From Streptomyces lydicus (GTDB lineage Bacteria; Actinomycetota; Actinomycetes; Streptomycetales; Streptomycetaceae): a stretch of DNA of 64,000 nucleotides. Of this stretch, positions 1-8,385 are shown one piece after another (the stretch's first letter is position 1; every line of letters begins with the position of its first letter). A program made the position numbers and the translations under genes. The stretch covers positions 1 to 64,000 of the forward strand of contig NZ_JNZA01000009.1 of assembly GCF_000717345.1 (NCBI RefSeq). Direction: 5' to 3'. The notes under the pieces were generated by a model. It worked only from the letters and a program-made list of their open reading frames with translations, did not search any database and was not told the origin of the DNA.

Positions 1-553
1 CCACCCACCCACCTCCACCACCACCTCGCGCCGAACGACGGCTCTCCGCAGGCACCCCTCGGGCAGCCCTCGGGCAGCCCGCACCCACTGATCAGCCAAC
101 GAGCCAGTCAGCCATCGCCCAGCACCCACCGATCAGCAGCACGGCCACCGGCCCATCACGCCCGTCAGGCCAGACGCCAGACCCACCACACCAGCCAGGG
201 CCTACGAATCACCCCACCGCCCACCACCAGGCAAGGCACGACCAGGACGACACCCCACCCAGTGCGTAAGAACCTCGGGGCGCAATCGGTACGGACCCGG
301 GCGACGACAGTCACCTCACGTGCCGGCACCCGACCAGCCGCCCGCGACCACCTCGCACACGCTCCGCTTCCACCACGCCAGCACACACAACCCACAAGCT
401 CACGAGCTCACAAAGGACCGTAAGAACCACGCACGTCCGAGGACCATGCAGGCGCAAAGCCTCCACCTCAGCCGACGCGCAGCGTCCTCCTCGCCCGCTG
501 GCCCGCTGGCCCGCTGGTCCGCTGGCCCGCTGCTCCCCTCCCGGGCGGGTGGC
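1..553. other. Gene-free left edge
   Basis: No convincing gene is seen. The open frames crossing this stretch encode Arg/Ala/Pro-rich or Trp/Val-rich composition without a recognisable domain, and they lack ribosome binding sites. The strand is strongly C-rich and G-poor in its first 250 bases. The only structured element is the 8-bp tandem repeat at 494-533, just downstream of the DUF2252 stop codon. No clear hairpin terminator was found after that gene. Confidence 0.5.
494..533. repeat. Five-copy 8-bp tandem repeat (CCCGCTGG)
   Basis: Units at 494-501, 502-509 and 510-517 are identical CCCGCTGG. The unit at 518-525 starts with T and the unit at 526-533 ends with C. It lies 20 bases beyond the stop of the leftward DUF2252 gene. 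No function is evident. It probably arose by replication slippage. Confidence 0.8.
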
Positions 554-2023
554 TCAGACTCCCAGCTCAGCCGGCACGCGGCCGCTCTTGATGGCTGCGA
601 TCAAGGCTGCGTGGTCGGCTTCCGTGCGGTCCGCGTAGGTGAGGGCGAATCTGGCTATCGCCTCGTCCAGCTCCTCGTTCTTGCCGCAGTAGCCGGCCAC
701 CAGGCGTGGGTCGACGCTGTGGGCGTGGGCTCGGGCCAGGAGGGCGCCGGTCATGCGGGCGTAGTCGTCCAGCTGGTCGCCGGTCAGCTGCGCCGGGTCC
801 ACGCTGCCCTTGCGGTTCCTGAACTGGCGGACCTGGAAAGGGCGCCCGGTCGCCGCTGAGCCCTCAGGGCGCATCGTCGCCCTGGCCGAGGCCGCGTCCT
901 GAGCCGACGGCGTGACGTCCTGCACCGTCGTCCAACCCAGCAGGTTGTCGCTGACGACCTGCATCCGGCGCTGCCCGAGAACCACCCGGCGCCCCTCATG
1001 CACCACCGTCGGCACCCGGAAGCCGGCCTTCTCCACATACGGCGCCAGTACCGGTCGACGGGCCTCCTTCACCTGCAGGACCAGCGGCTCGCCCCGGTGA
1101 TCCAGCAGCAGGACGACGTACGAGCGCAGGCCCACGCTGCCCGTGCCGACCACGCGGAAGGCCACATCGTGTACCGCGTAGCGGGCCAGCAGCGGCAGCC
1201 GGTCCTCGGGAAGGGTCTCCAGGTAGCCGGTGAGGGAACCTGCCACAGCGGCCGCCTCGGCATCCGACACCCGCTGCAGCACCGGAGGCGCGTCCACGAA
1301 TCGGCGACCGCCGTCCGCCGTCTCCTCCGTCGCCTTCGCCGCGAACCGCGCGCTGGTGTTCCTGCGCGCCTTGGCCGCCACCTTCTCCAGTGTCCCCAGC
1401 AGGTCCCGCGCGTCGGCGTGCGAGACGAGTTCCTCGTCGGCGATGGCGTTCCACGCCTCGGTCGCCGGCAGCTTCGCCAGCACCCTCATCGTGCGCCGAT
1501 ACGCTCCCGCCGCATCCTGCGCCGCCTTGCGGCATTCGTCCTCATCGGCGCCCGCCTCCCGGCCCGCCAGCACCATCGAGGTCGCGAGCCGCTTCACGTC
1601 CCATTCCCACGGCCCGTACAGCGTCTCGTCGAAGTCATTGAGGTCGATGACGAGGCCGCCGCGGGCATCGCCGTAGAGACCGAAGTTGGCGGCGTGCGCA
1701 TCCCCGCAGATCTGCGCGCCGATGCCGGTGACGGGTTCGTCCGCCAAGTCGTATGCCATGAGGCCGGCGGAGCCTCGTAGGAAGGCGAAGGGTCCGGCGG
1801 CCATCCGGCCGACGCGTATCGGCGTCAGCTCGGGCAGCCGTCCGGCGTTGGACTTCTCGACCGCGGTGACAACATCCGGCCGCCCGTCCGCGATCGAGAG
1901 CGCATCCTGCGCGGCACGCGGCAGCCGCTCCCGCAGCGCGCGGCCGGCGGCTCGCGGCGACGGCCCCGACGGGCCGTGCTCGTCCGCCCTCGCAAACCCC
2001 GGTACGTACGGCACACGCGACAT
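554..2023 (-). CDS. DUF2252 domain-containing protein
   Basis: A 489-residue protein of the DUF2252 family, whose biochemical function is not established. It contains ICGDAHAANFG and, shortly after, DLNDFDET. These pair like the catalytic and metal-binding loops of aminoglycoside-phosphotransferase/kinase-like folds, so a phosphotransfer activity is an inference only. The start was set at the ATG at 2023 because the complementary strand carries a GGGGGAGG ribosome binding site just upstream. The frame is open for 70 codons further, but that part is Arg/Gln/Ser-rich and overlaps an 8-bp repeat, so it is unlikely to be coding. It is followed by the gene-free left edge and is not in an evident operon. 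Confidence 0.85.
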   Translation of the reverse strand: MSRVPYVPGFARADEHGPSGPSPRAAGRALRERLPRAAQDALSIADGRPDVVTAVEKSNAGRLPELTPIRVGRMAAGPFAFLRGSAGLMAYDLADEPVTGIGAQICGDAHAANFGLYGDARGGLVIDLNDFDETLYGPWEWDVKRLATSMVLAGREAGADEDECRKAAQDAAGAYRRTMRVLAKLPATEAWNAIADEELVSHADARDLLGTLEKVAAKARRNTSARFAAKATEETADGGRRFVDAPPVLQRVSDAEAAAVAGSLTGYLETLPEDRLPLLARYAVHDVAFRVVGTGSVGLRSYVVLLLDHRGEPLVLQVKEARRPVLAPYVEKAGFRVPTVVHEGRRVVLGQRRMQVVSDNLLGWTTVQDVTPSAQDAASARATMRPEGSAATGRPFQVRQFRNRKGSVDPAQLTGDQLDDYARMTGALLARAHAHSVDPRLVAGYCGKNEELDEAIARFALTYADRTEADHAALIAAIKSGRVPAELGV

Positions 2024-2407
2024 GGCGGGCCACCTCCCCCTTCTCGACCGGCGCTCTCTGCGCCAGTCACTGCGTTGCTGCGTTGCGGCGTTGCTGCGTT
2101 GCTGCACACACCCACGCTGAGCAGCCCGGTTGAGCGCTCTCCGTCGAGTTGAGCACTCGCCGCTGAAGAGCCTTGCTGAACATCCTTCGCTGACACCCTC
2201 CGCCCAGCAACCGGCACGCTCCGTACCGCGCACTGCGGAGGTGGCGGCCCGCCGGGCGTCCCCTGCGCGCCGACCAGCAATGACGTTACCGACACCCCGT
2301 CAAGGCCCGCATCCACGTCCCCACAACCTGTGGATAACTTTCCGGCACCGCCCCCACGCCCCCACACCCCCCGCGCCGACGCAGCACCGCCGCCCACAAA
2401 GTCGGTC
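2024..2407. other. Intergenic region with 8-bp repeats and one DnaA-like box
   Basis: No gene is seen. It separates the DUF2252 start from the 3' end of the ABC-2-type membrane protein. It holds four copies of an 8-bp unit at 2073-2104 (CGTTGCTG, one copy with CGTTGCGG) and a region of degenerate GTTGAGC-like words after 2130. A TGTGGATAA motif at 2329-2337 is the reverse complement of TTATCCACA, an exact DnaA-box sequence. A DUF2252 promoter is expected between about 2040 and 2150, but no clear -35/-10 pair could be assigned. Confidence 0.5.
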
Positions 2408-3823
2408 CTACACCCCGACGGCCTCCTCGAGTTCCTCCTCCACCCCGTCATCCACAGGGCCGCGGACCGGCTTCGGCGCGGGCTCCGGCACGGTCGCCGC
2501 CACCGCGGCCGCCGCCACCGCCGCGGCATTGGCCGCCGCCTCCGCCTCCGCGGAGCGCCGCCGCCGCTCGGCCAGCGCCGCCACACCGACCATCAGCACG
2601 CCCACCACCAGCCACAACGCCAGCGTCCAGAGGTGTCCCGACAGTCCGTAGCCGTCGAAGTAGACGTGACTGCGGACGCCTTCCACGAAGCCCGCGCCGT
2701 TCCAGAAGGAGTGCAGCGCCGCAAAGAATCCGTTCTGCATCTCCGGGCGGAAAATCCCGCCGGAGGAGGTGAAGTTGAGCATCACGAAGAGCGCCATCAC
2801 ACCCAGCGTCGTCCAGCGCTTGAGGAAAGTGTGCAGACCCGTGCCGATCAGCAGGATGCCCGCCGAGTAGAGCCAGGCCATGCCCCACAGACCCCACAGG
2901 CCGTGGTCGACGAGGTGGAAGACCGGTCCGGCGAACGCCGTGCCGATGAGGCTGACCACGAAGGACGTACCGACCGCCAGTGCCGCCCGCAGCCGGATCG
3001 GCAGCACGGCTCCGGCTCCGCCGATCACCGCGACCGAGGCGTACGAGCCGATGCTGATCGCGACCAGCAGGAAGAAGATGCCCTGGCCGGTCGGGTCGTC
3101 GTCGGCGGTCGGGGCGACATCGGTGACCTTCAACGGGGCACCCTGCTGCGCCGCGAGCGGCGTGAAGATCTTCTGGACGACGGAGGCGCTGGTGTCGGAA
3201 GCGGCCGTCGCCACGAGCAGTTCAGGAGTTGCCGCGGTCCCGTCGCCGGGAGACCTTCCGTCCCCGGCAGACCTTGCCTCCCCGGGAGACCTTCCGTCCT
3301 CAGTAGCCCCTGCGTTCCCGCTAACGCGCGCCTGGCCGTTCCCGTCCCCCGCGCCCCCGCGCCCCTTACCGCTCCCATCCCCCTTCGGGACATACGCACC
3401 GAAGATGTCCTGGTGCTTGAGCTGGTCGACCGCTGTCGAGCGGTGGGCCACCGTCCGCACCTCCAGGTCGCCGCCCGCCTTGTCGTTGATCGACTGGGCG
3501 AGCAGCTGGGCGCTCCGGCTCGATCCGACGACCGCGACGGGCATGTGGTGCGGCGCCGGATGTGCGAAGGCGCCCAGGTAAGCCAGACCCATCCCGATGC
3601 ACATCAGCAGCGGGGTGACCAGGTGCGTCAGCACATGTCGCAGCCCGCCGGAGTGAGCGGGCCCTGCCGAACGGTGGTCACCGTGGCCTTCGCTTCGACG
3701 GTCGGAAAGCCGATCGGTCCGCGGATCAGTCCGCCGATCAGCCCGCCGGCCGGAAAGCCGGTCGGCTCGATGGTCAGGAAGTCGGTCGCCCTGTCGGGCC
3801 GTACTCGTGGGAACCGTACTCAA
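2408..3823 (-). CDS. ABC-2-type multi-spanning membrane protein
   Basis: A 471-residue integral membrane protein. After an Arg/Asp-rich N-terminal tail there is one membrane segment (around residues 65-85), then an extracytoplasmic region of about 170 residues. Several closely packed hydrophobic helices and a charged Ala-rich tail follow. The layout (TM1, large outer loop, cluster of TMs) resembles YhgE/Pip or DUF3533-type ABC-2 permease-like proteins. No ATPase gene is adjacent, so the transported substrate is unknown. The start at 3823 is TTG with GAGAAGG upstream. A start nearer the first helix is possible, since the N-terminal tail is a product of short tandem repeats. It is divergent from a marR gene with two operator-like palindromes between them, which suggests MarR-controlled efflux or stress export. 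Confidence 0.75.
   Translation of the reverse strand: MSTVPTSTARQGDRLPDHRADRLSGRRADRRTDPRTDRLSDRRSEGHGDHRSAGPAHSGGLRHVLTHLVTPLLMCIGMGLAYLGAFAHPAPHHMPVAVVGSSRSAQLLAQSINDKAGGDLEVRTVAHRSTAVDQLKHQDIFGAYVPKGDGSGKGRGGAGDGNGQARVSGNAGATEDGRSPGEARSAGDGRSPGDGTAATPELLVATAASDTSASVVQKIFTPLAAQQGAPLKVTDVAPTADDDPTGQGIFFLLVAISIGSYASVAVIGGAGAVLPIRLRAALAVGTSFVVSLIGTAFAGPVFHLVDHGLWGLWGMAWLYSAGILLIGTGLHTFLKRWTTLGVMALFVMLNFTSSGGIFRPEMQNGFFAALHSFWNGAGFVEGVRSHVYFDGYGLSGHLWTLALWLVVGVLMVGVAALAERRRRSAEAEAAANAAAVAAAAVAATVPEPAPKPVRGPVDDGVEEELEEAVGV
3247..3299. repeat. Duplicated 17-bp direct repeat within the membrane-protein gene
   Basis: The 17-mer CGGGAGACCTTCCGTCC occurs at 3247-3263 and again at 3283-3299, a 36-bp (12-codon) offset, with a degraded copy between. 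In the encoded protein this gives the low-complexity stretch with GRSPGE and GRSPGD in the outer loop. Confidence 0.75.
3712..3747. repeat. Three-copy 12-bp tandem repeat in the N-terminal coding part
   Basis: Units GATCGGTCCGCG (3712-3723), GATCAGTCCGCC (3724-3735) and GATCAGCCCGCC (3736-3747) are in frame. They produce the Arg/Asp-rich tail of the ABC-2-type protein. Either the tail is repeat-expanded or the true start lies downstream of it. Confidence 0.75.
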
Positions 3824-3909
3824 GGGTCAGACCTTCTCAGCTCGTTCGTCTTCTCGTTCGCCCTCGCCAGGCAGTGGTTTCGGCAGCCGGCCGACCAGCC
3901 AGGCGCAGT

Positions 3910-3951
3910 AGTTGGCAAATACAACTCTCAATCCACGTTGTACTATACAAC
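3910..3951. promoter_or_regulatory. Two operator-like palindromes in a divergent MarR control region
   Basis: Palindrome 1 has arms AGTTG (3910-3914) and CAACT (3922-3926). Palindrome 2 is GTTGTA-CTA-TACAAC (3937-3951), a perfect 6-3-6 inverted repeat. Both present the same 15-bp frame GTTG-N7-CAAC, and their centres are 26 bp apart. They sit in an AT-rich island between a leftward membrane-protein gene and the rightward marR, ending 21 bp before the marR start. MarR dimers typically bind such 15-17 bp palindromes and autoregulate. That this MarR binds here is inferred from position and symmetry. Confidence 0.7.
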
Positions 3952-3972
3952 TACCTCTACGAAAGGCAAGCC

Positions 3973-4407
3973 GTGCCCCACCGTGACGAGTCCGTCGAGA
4001 CCATTCAGCAGGAGATGACCGCGTTCGCCCGACGGGCCCGTGCGACCGCCGCGCGGATGCATCCCGAGCTGTCGCTGGTCTCTTACACCCTGCTCGCGCA
4101 CCTCGATGACCAGCAGGGATGCCGCGCGACGGACCTCGCGGCGCACTACCTCCTGGACAAGTCCACGGTCAGCCGGCAGATCGCCGCACTGGAGAAACTC
4201 GGCTTCGTCGAGCGTCGCGTCGACCCGGAAGACCAGCGCGTCCAGGTACTCCACCCCACCGAAAAGGGCGCCCAGGTGCTCGCCAACGTCACCGCGAGCC
4301 GCCGCCAGGCGTTCCACGAGCGGCTGGCCGACTGGGACGAGGACGACCTCAACCGCTTCGCCACCTACCTGCGGCGCTACAACGCCGCCCAGGAACGCCT
4401 GGGCTGA
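3973..4407 (+). CDS. MarR family transcriptional regulator
   Basis: A 144-residue winged-helix regulator of usual MarR length. The winged HTH covers roughly residues 40-110: DLAAHYLLDKSTVSRQ is the HTH and the wing contains RRVDPEDQRVQV (the conserved DxRxxxV-type wing). It is followed by TEKGAQVL, a standard MarR continuation. The GTG start at 3973 was chosen because GAAAGG lies just upstream and because the two palindromes end at 3951. The longer open frame would read through the operators. It is divergent from the ABC-2-type membrane protein and probably represses both genes until a ligand binds. Confidence 0.88.
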   Translation: MPHRDESVETIQQEMTAFARRARATAARMHPELSLVSYTLLAHLDDQQGCRATDLAAHYLLDKSTVSRQIAALEKLGFVERRVDPEDQRVQVLHPTEKGAQVLANVTASRRQAFHERLADWDEDDLNRFATYLRRYNAAQERLG

Positions 4408-4499
4408 GCCCCGGCCTCAACCCCAACCCCAGCCCGCGACGCCGGCCAGCGGCCAAACGAGCGCCGCGCCCCCGGCCCCGTCCCCGCGCCACGAAGCCC

Positions 4500-4862
4500 C
4501 TACTTCCGGAACCGCTCCGGACACTGCCCCCCATCGGCAAGATAGGTCTCCGCCCAGCGCCCCAGCTCCTTGAGCGCGGGCTCCATCGCCAGGCCGGCCT
4601 CCGTGAGCCGGTAGGAGACCCGCAGCGGCGGGCCGGCGTCCACCTCGCGCACGACCAGGCCGGTCGCCGCCAGCTCCATGAGGCGGTCGGACAGCATCCG
4701 CTCGCTGATCCCGGGAATGGCACGCCGCAGATCGGCGAAGTGCACCCGCCCCGGCATCAGAGTGGCGACGATCAGCCCCGTCCAGCGCTTCCCGAACAGC
4801 TCGAAGACGCGCGTCATGCCGTCGTCGACCTGCCTACAGATCGCCTCGCCGTGGTCCGCCAT
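4500..4862 (-). CDS. HxlR family winged-helix regulator
   Basis: A 120-residue protein with the HxlR hallmarks: a Cys near the N-terminus (residue 9), FGKRWTGLIVATL, the segment FADLRRAIPGISERMLSDRL, the wing VVREVDAGPPLRVSYRLTEAG, and a C-terminal LKELGRWAE. HxlR proteins are small dimeric winged-helix regulators, often redox- or electrophile-responsive and divergent from oxidoreductases, as here with azoR. The ATG at 4862 gives the family length. The upstream extension of the frame runs antisense to azoR and was discarded. The conserved Cys makes quinone or electrophile sensing (as in YodB-type members) a reasonable inference. Confidence 0.88.
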   Translation of the reverse strand: MADHGEAICRQVDDGMTRVFELFGKRWTGLIVATLMPGRVHFADLRRAIPGISERMLSDRLMELAATGLVVREVDAGPPLRVSYRLTEAGLAMEPALKELGRWAETYLADGGQCPERFRK

Positions 4863-4989
4863 ACACCCAGAGTACCGCCCTCCCGTTGGGTACTGCAGAA
4901 AAGTAAGCTCCTGTGTTATTAATAGGGACGTACGGAATTCAACCAGTGGCCGTGGTCCCCACCCGGTCGCGTACTGAAGGGCTGCCCCC

Positions 4990-5640
4990 ATGGCCACGCT
5001 CCTGCTCATCGACTCCTCCGTCTTCCCCGAGGGCGGCTCCGCCTCCCGCTCCGTCACCGCGGCGTTCCGCACGGCATGGGAGGAGCAGCACCCCGACGGC
5101 ACCGTCATCCACCGCGACCTGGCCGCCGACCCGCTGCCGCACCTCGACGGCGTCGCCGCCTCCGCCGGCTTCTCCGACCCCGCCACCCACACCCCCGAGC
5201 AGCAGGCCGCCTTCGCACTGCGGGTCGAGCTCGCCGAGGAGCTGGAGCGGGCCGACGCGGTCGTCATAGCCGCGCCGATGTACAACTTCACGATCCCCTC
5301 GACGCTCAAGGCATGGCTCGACCAGGTGATCATCATGGGTCGTACGGCAGGCGAGACGCCGTCCGCCAAGGGCACCCCGGTCACCGTCGTCGCCAGCCGC
5401 GGCGGCTCGTACGCGCCGGGCACGCCTCGCGAGCCCTTCGAGTACGTGCAGAACTACCTGGAGGCCGTCCTCAACGGCGGTATGGGCCTCGACGTCGACT
5501 TCATCGTCCCCGAGCTGACCATGGCCCCCAGCAACCCGGCGATGGCCGAGCTCGTCCCGCTGTACGAGACCTCCCGGGAGAAGGCCCTCCGGGAGGCGGC
5601 CACCAAGGCCAAGACGCTGGCCGAGAACCTCGCCGCCTGA
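4990..5640 (+). CDS. azoR: FMN-dependent NADH-azoreductase
   Basis: A 216-residue flavodoxin-fold reductase of the AzoR family (usual length about 200). It reduces quinones and azo compounds with NADH using bound FMN in the cytosol. Visible motifs are the N-terminal phosphate-binding segment LLIDSSVFPEGGSASRSV, the FMN-contact motif APMYNFTIPSTLKAWLDQ (about residues 95-112) and SRGGSY. The ATG at 4990 follows AAGGG. It is transcribed divergently from the HxlR regulator, with a 127-bp AT-richer gap whose 4900-4925 part is the likely promoter/operator. That arrangement is typical of quinone-stress systems. Confidence 0.9.
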   Translation: MATLLLIDSSVFPEGGSASRSVTAAFRTAWEEQHPDGTVIHRDLAADPLPHLDGVAASAGFSDPATHTPEQQAAFALRVELAEELERADAVVIAAPMYNFTIPSTLKAWLDQVIIMGRTAGETPSAKGTPVTVVASRGGSYAPGTPREPFEYVQNYLEAVLNGGMGLDVDFIVPELTMAPSNPAMAELVPLYETSREKALREAATKAKTLAENLAA

Positions 5641-5818
5641 GGGGGACCGCACACGGCCACCCGGGGGCACGGCCACTCGACCCACCGGCCAGGCAGCACC
5701 ATGCTCCGGAGCCCCATGCTCCAGAGCCCCGGTGCTGCCTGACCCCCGCCCCCGGCCCCCCCCGGACCCGCACCCACTCCGCAGCGCTCGAAAAAAGCCG
5801 CCCGGCCACCAAACCCCC

Positions 5819-7045
5819 TCACCCCCGAGGCGCCCTCCCCACCCCCACCGTGACCAGCGCCCCCACCGCGAGCAGGCCGCCCAGCCGCAAGACGCCCGGC
5901 GCGCCCCAGCTGTCCGCGGCCCGGCCGCCGAGCAGCGCGCCGCACGCGATGGCCGCGTTGAACACCGTCACGAACAGGGCGGAAGCCGCTTCCCGGGCGC
6001 CCGGTGCCGCCGCCATCAGCCAGGTCTGGGTACTGACCGAGACGCCCCCGTAGGCCAGCCCCCACACGGCCACCAGGACGGCCGCCCCCGGCACTCCGGC
6101 CCCGCGGCCCAGCAGCGGCATCAGCAGCACCGTCCCGGCGAGCACGGCGCAGATCGCCAGCAACGCTGCCCGTGGCGCCCGCGCGGCCGCCGCCCCCGCC
6201 GCGAAGTTCCCGGCCAGCCCCGCGAGTCCGAAGGCCAGCAGCAGGGTGCTGATCTGTCCGGGTCCCGCGCCGGCCAACTCCTCCAGCGCCGGGCGCACAT
6301 AGGTGTACGCCGCGAAATGGCCCGTCACCAGGAGCGCCACCACGACGAGTCCGGTCCGTACGGCCGCGCCGCGCGGGGTCCCGAGCACCCCGCCCAGCCG
6401 CACCGCACCGGTGGCCGGCAGCGGCGGCAACAGGACGGCCAGGGCGGCCGCCACCACCGCGCAGACCGCGGCCATCGCCGTGAACGCCGTGCGCCAGCCG
6501 CCCAGTTCGCCCAGGAAGGTGCCGGCCGGCACGCCCAGCACCGATGCCGCCGCGACGCCGCTGAAGATCAGTGAGGTGGCCGCCGCCACCCGCCTCTCGG
6601 GCACCAGCCGCACCGCGAGGCCCGCGGCAATCGCCCACACCCCACCCATCCCCAGCCCCACCAGCACCCGCGCCACCAACAGCACCGCGACATCGGACGC
6701 ATACGCCGCCAGGAGGTTCGCCACCGCCAGCGTGCCCATGAGGAAGGCCAGCACCACCCGGCGGTCCCGACGGCCCGCCAGCAGGGTCAGCAGCGGCGCC
6801 GCAACCGCCGCGACCAGCCCGGTCACGGTCAGCGTCAGCCCCGCCGTACCGTCCGAGACCCGCAGCTCCCGGCCGATCGGCGACAGCAGCCCCACCGGCA
6901 GCATCTCCGACGTCACGACGGTGAAGGTCGCCGCCGCCAGCGCCCCCACCGCCGGCCAGCCACCGCCCCGCCCCCGCGCCAACGCGCTTGTCCCGACAGC
7001 CCGTTCATCCGTCCGGGCGGTCCTGCCACACTCGGTCCTCGTCAT
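5819..7045 (-). CDS. MFS transporter, DHA1-type drug/metabolite exporter
   Basis: A 408-residue, roughly 12-helix major facilitator protein. It is Ala/Gly/Val-rich with a loop 2-3 segment LAGRRDRRVV (the family A-motif position). GLGMGGVWAIAAGLAVRLVP and SGVAAASVLGVPAGTFLGELGGWRTAF resemble the AraJ/NepI-like DHA1 branch that exports sugars, nucleosides or drugs. The ATG at 7045 was preferred over one 14 codons upstream because it has a closer G-rich upstream stretch and leaves a normal N-terminal tail before helix 1. It is divergent from a LysR gene across 128 bp. The substrate cannot be deduced. Confidence 0.85.
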   Translation of the reverse strand: MTRTECGRTARTDERAVGTSALARGRGGGWPAVGALAAATFTVVTSEMLPVGLLSPIGRELRVSDGTAGLTLTVTGLVAAVAAPLLTLLAGRRDRRVVLAFLMGTLAVANLLAAYASDVAVLLVARVLVGLGMGGVWAIAAGLAVRLVPERRVAAATSLIFSGVAAASVLGVPAGTFLGELGGWRTAFTAMAAVCAVVAAALAVLLPPLPATGAVRLGGVLGTPRGAAVRTGLVVVALLVTGHFAAYTYVRPALEELAGAGPGQISTLLLAFGLAGLAGNFAAGAAAARAPRAALLAICAVLAGTVLLMPLLGRGAGVPGAAVLVAVWGLAYGGVSVSTQTWLMAAAPGAREAASALFVTVFNAAIACGALLGGRAADSWGAPGVLRLGGLLAVGALVTVGVGRAPRG

Positions 7046-7173
7046 GCCCCCAGCCAACGCCCGCGCCCACCCGGGAACAACGGCCAACTCCTCACCCTTC
7101 TATGAGCAGGGCTCATCGATCCCCGCGCCCGCACCACCCCGCACCGCACCGCACCATGAAGGACCAGGACCCC

Positions 7174-8187
7174 ATGAGCGGCCCGCACCCCTCCACCGCC
7201 ACCACCGCCCCCGGCCTCGAACTCCGCGAGCTGGAGTGCTTCCTCGTGCTCTCCGAGGAACTGCACTTCGGCCGCACGGGTGAGCGGCTGTACGTCTCGC
7301 AGAGCCGGGTCAGCCAGCTCCTGCGCTCCCTGGAGTCCCGCATCGGTGCCCGCCTCGTGGACCGCACCAGCCGCCGGGTCCGCCTCACCCCGCTCGGCGA
7401 GGAGTTCCGTACGTCCCTGCGCCCCGCCTACGACGCGCTGCGCGCCACCGTGGAGCGCGCCCGCAGCGCCGCCCGCGGCATCGAGGGCAGGCTGACGATC
7501 GGCTTCCAGGGCACCGCCGACGACCGGATCATGCAGGCCATCGACGCCTTCCAGGCCCGCCACCCGGGCTGCGCCACCGAGATCGTCGAGATCCCGCTCT
7601 GCGATCCTTTCGGCGCGCTGCGCCGCGGCACGGTCGATGTCGCGGTCACGCTGCTGCCGGTCGCCGAGCCCGATCTCACCCTCGGCCCGGTCTTCTCCGC
7701 CCAGCAGCAGACCCTCGCGCTCTCCGTGCGCCACCCGCTGGCGTCCCGTACCGCGCTGACCGCCGAGGAACTCACCGCCGTCGCGCTGATCTCCCCCGAC
7801 GGCCCGGCCCCCGCCTACTGGCGCGCGGCCCACGCCCCGGCCGTCACCCCACAGGGCCGCGCGATCCCCGCCGGCCCACGGGTCAGCACCCTGCAGGAGG
7901 GCCTCACCCTGACCGCGGCCGGCCGCGGCGGGATGCTGCTGTGCCGCCCCACCGCCGACTACCACGGCCGCCGTGACCTCGTCTTCGTGCCCGTCACCGG
8001 CCTGCCCGACTCGGTCCTGGGTCTGGTGCACCACACCGCGCGGGAGACGGCGCGGGTCCGCGCCTTCCGTACGGCCGTGACGGAGAGCGCCGCGGCCGAG
8101 GCAGAGGTCACAACGACAGAGATCACAACGACAACGGCCCGCACGAAGCTGACGAACGACACCGCCGCCGCTACCCATGTGAGCTAG
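7174..8187 (+). CDS. LysR family transcriptional regulator
   Basis: A 337-residue LTTR. The N-terminal winged HTH (residues about 10-70) reads LELRELECFLVLSEELHFGR...SQSRVSQLLRSLESRIGARLVDRTSRRVRLTPLGEEF, a canonical family signature. The effector domain starts near residue 98 (GRLTIGFQGTAD). The start at 7174 was chosen because AAGGA lies upstream. An ATG six codons earlier overlaps that site. The last 30 or so residues are a Thr/Glu-rich low-complexity tail built from short repeats (acaacgaca words) and are unlikely to be structured. It is divergent from the MFS exporter, which it probably controls. Confidence 0.9.
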   Translation: MSGPHPSTATTAPGLELRELECFLVLSEELHFGRTGERLYVSQSRVSQLLRSLESRIGARLVDRTSRRVRLTPLGEEFRTSLRPAYDALRATVERARSAARGIEGRLTIGFQGTADDRIMQAIDAFQARHPGCATEIVEIPLCDPFGALRRGTVDVAVTLLPVAEPDLTLGPVFSAQQQTLALSVRHPLASRTALTAEELTAVALISPDGPAPAYWRAAHAPAVTPQGRAIPAGPRVSTLQEGLTLTAAGRGGMLLCRPTADYHGRRDLVFVPVTGLPDSVLGLVHHTARETARVRAFRTAVTESAAAEAEVTTTEITTTTARTKLTNDTAAATHVS

Positions 8188-8255
8188 CCCTCAGGCCGCC
8201 CCGCCCGACTCACCGCGGACCGTGACGTGACCAACAATGTGACGCATGCAACGAA

Positions 8256-8295
8256 AGACCCCCGGCTTCCGGATTTCTCCGGAGACCGGGGGTCT
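8256..8295 (-). terminator. Rho-independent terminator of tRNA-Leu
   Basis: Arms AGACCCCCGG (8256-8265) and CCGGGGGTCT (8286-8295) enclose a second stem TCCGGA/TCCGGA. Read on the minus strand the stem is followed by TTTCG, right after the 3' end of the leftward tRNA-Leu. It may also stop rightward transcription from lysR. Confidence 0.8.
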
Positions 8296-8301
8296 CATCT
8301 G

Positions 8302-8385
8302 TGCGCGAGGGGGGAGTTGAACCCCCACGCCCTTTCGGGCACTGGAACCTGAATCCAGCGCGTCTGCCTATTCCGCCACCCGCGC
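8302..8385 (-). tRNA. tRNA-Leu (CAG)
   Basis: An 84-nt class II tRNA read on the minus strand. The 5' end is GCGCGGG, pairing with CTCGCGC at the 3' end before discriminator A. The anticodon loop reads TTCAGGT with anticodon CAG, the variable arm is GTGCCCGAAAGGGCGT, and the T-loop is GGTTCAACTCC. The 3' CCA is not encoded. A terminator hairpin follows directly. Confidence 0.95.

Noticed and set aside
2330..4018. A 562-codon plus-strand open frame over the membrane protein gene
   Set aside because: Shadow of the ABC-2-type gene. It also reads through the MarR operators.
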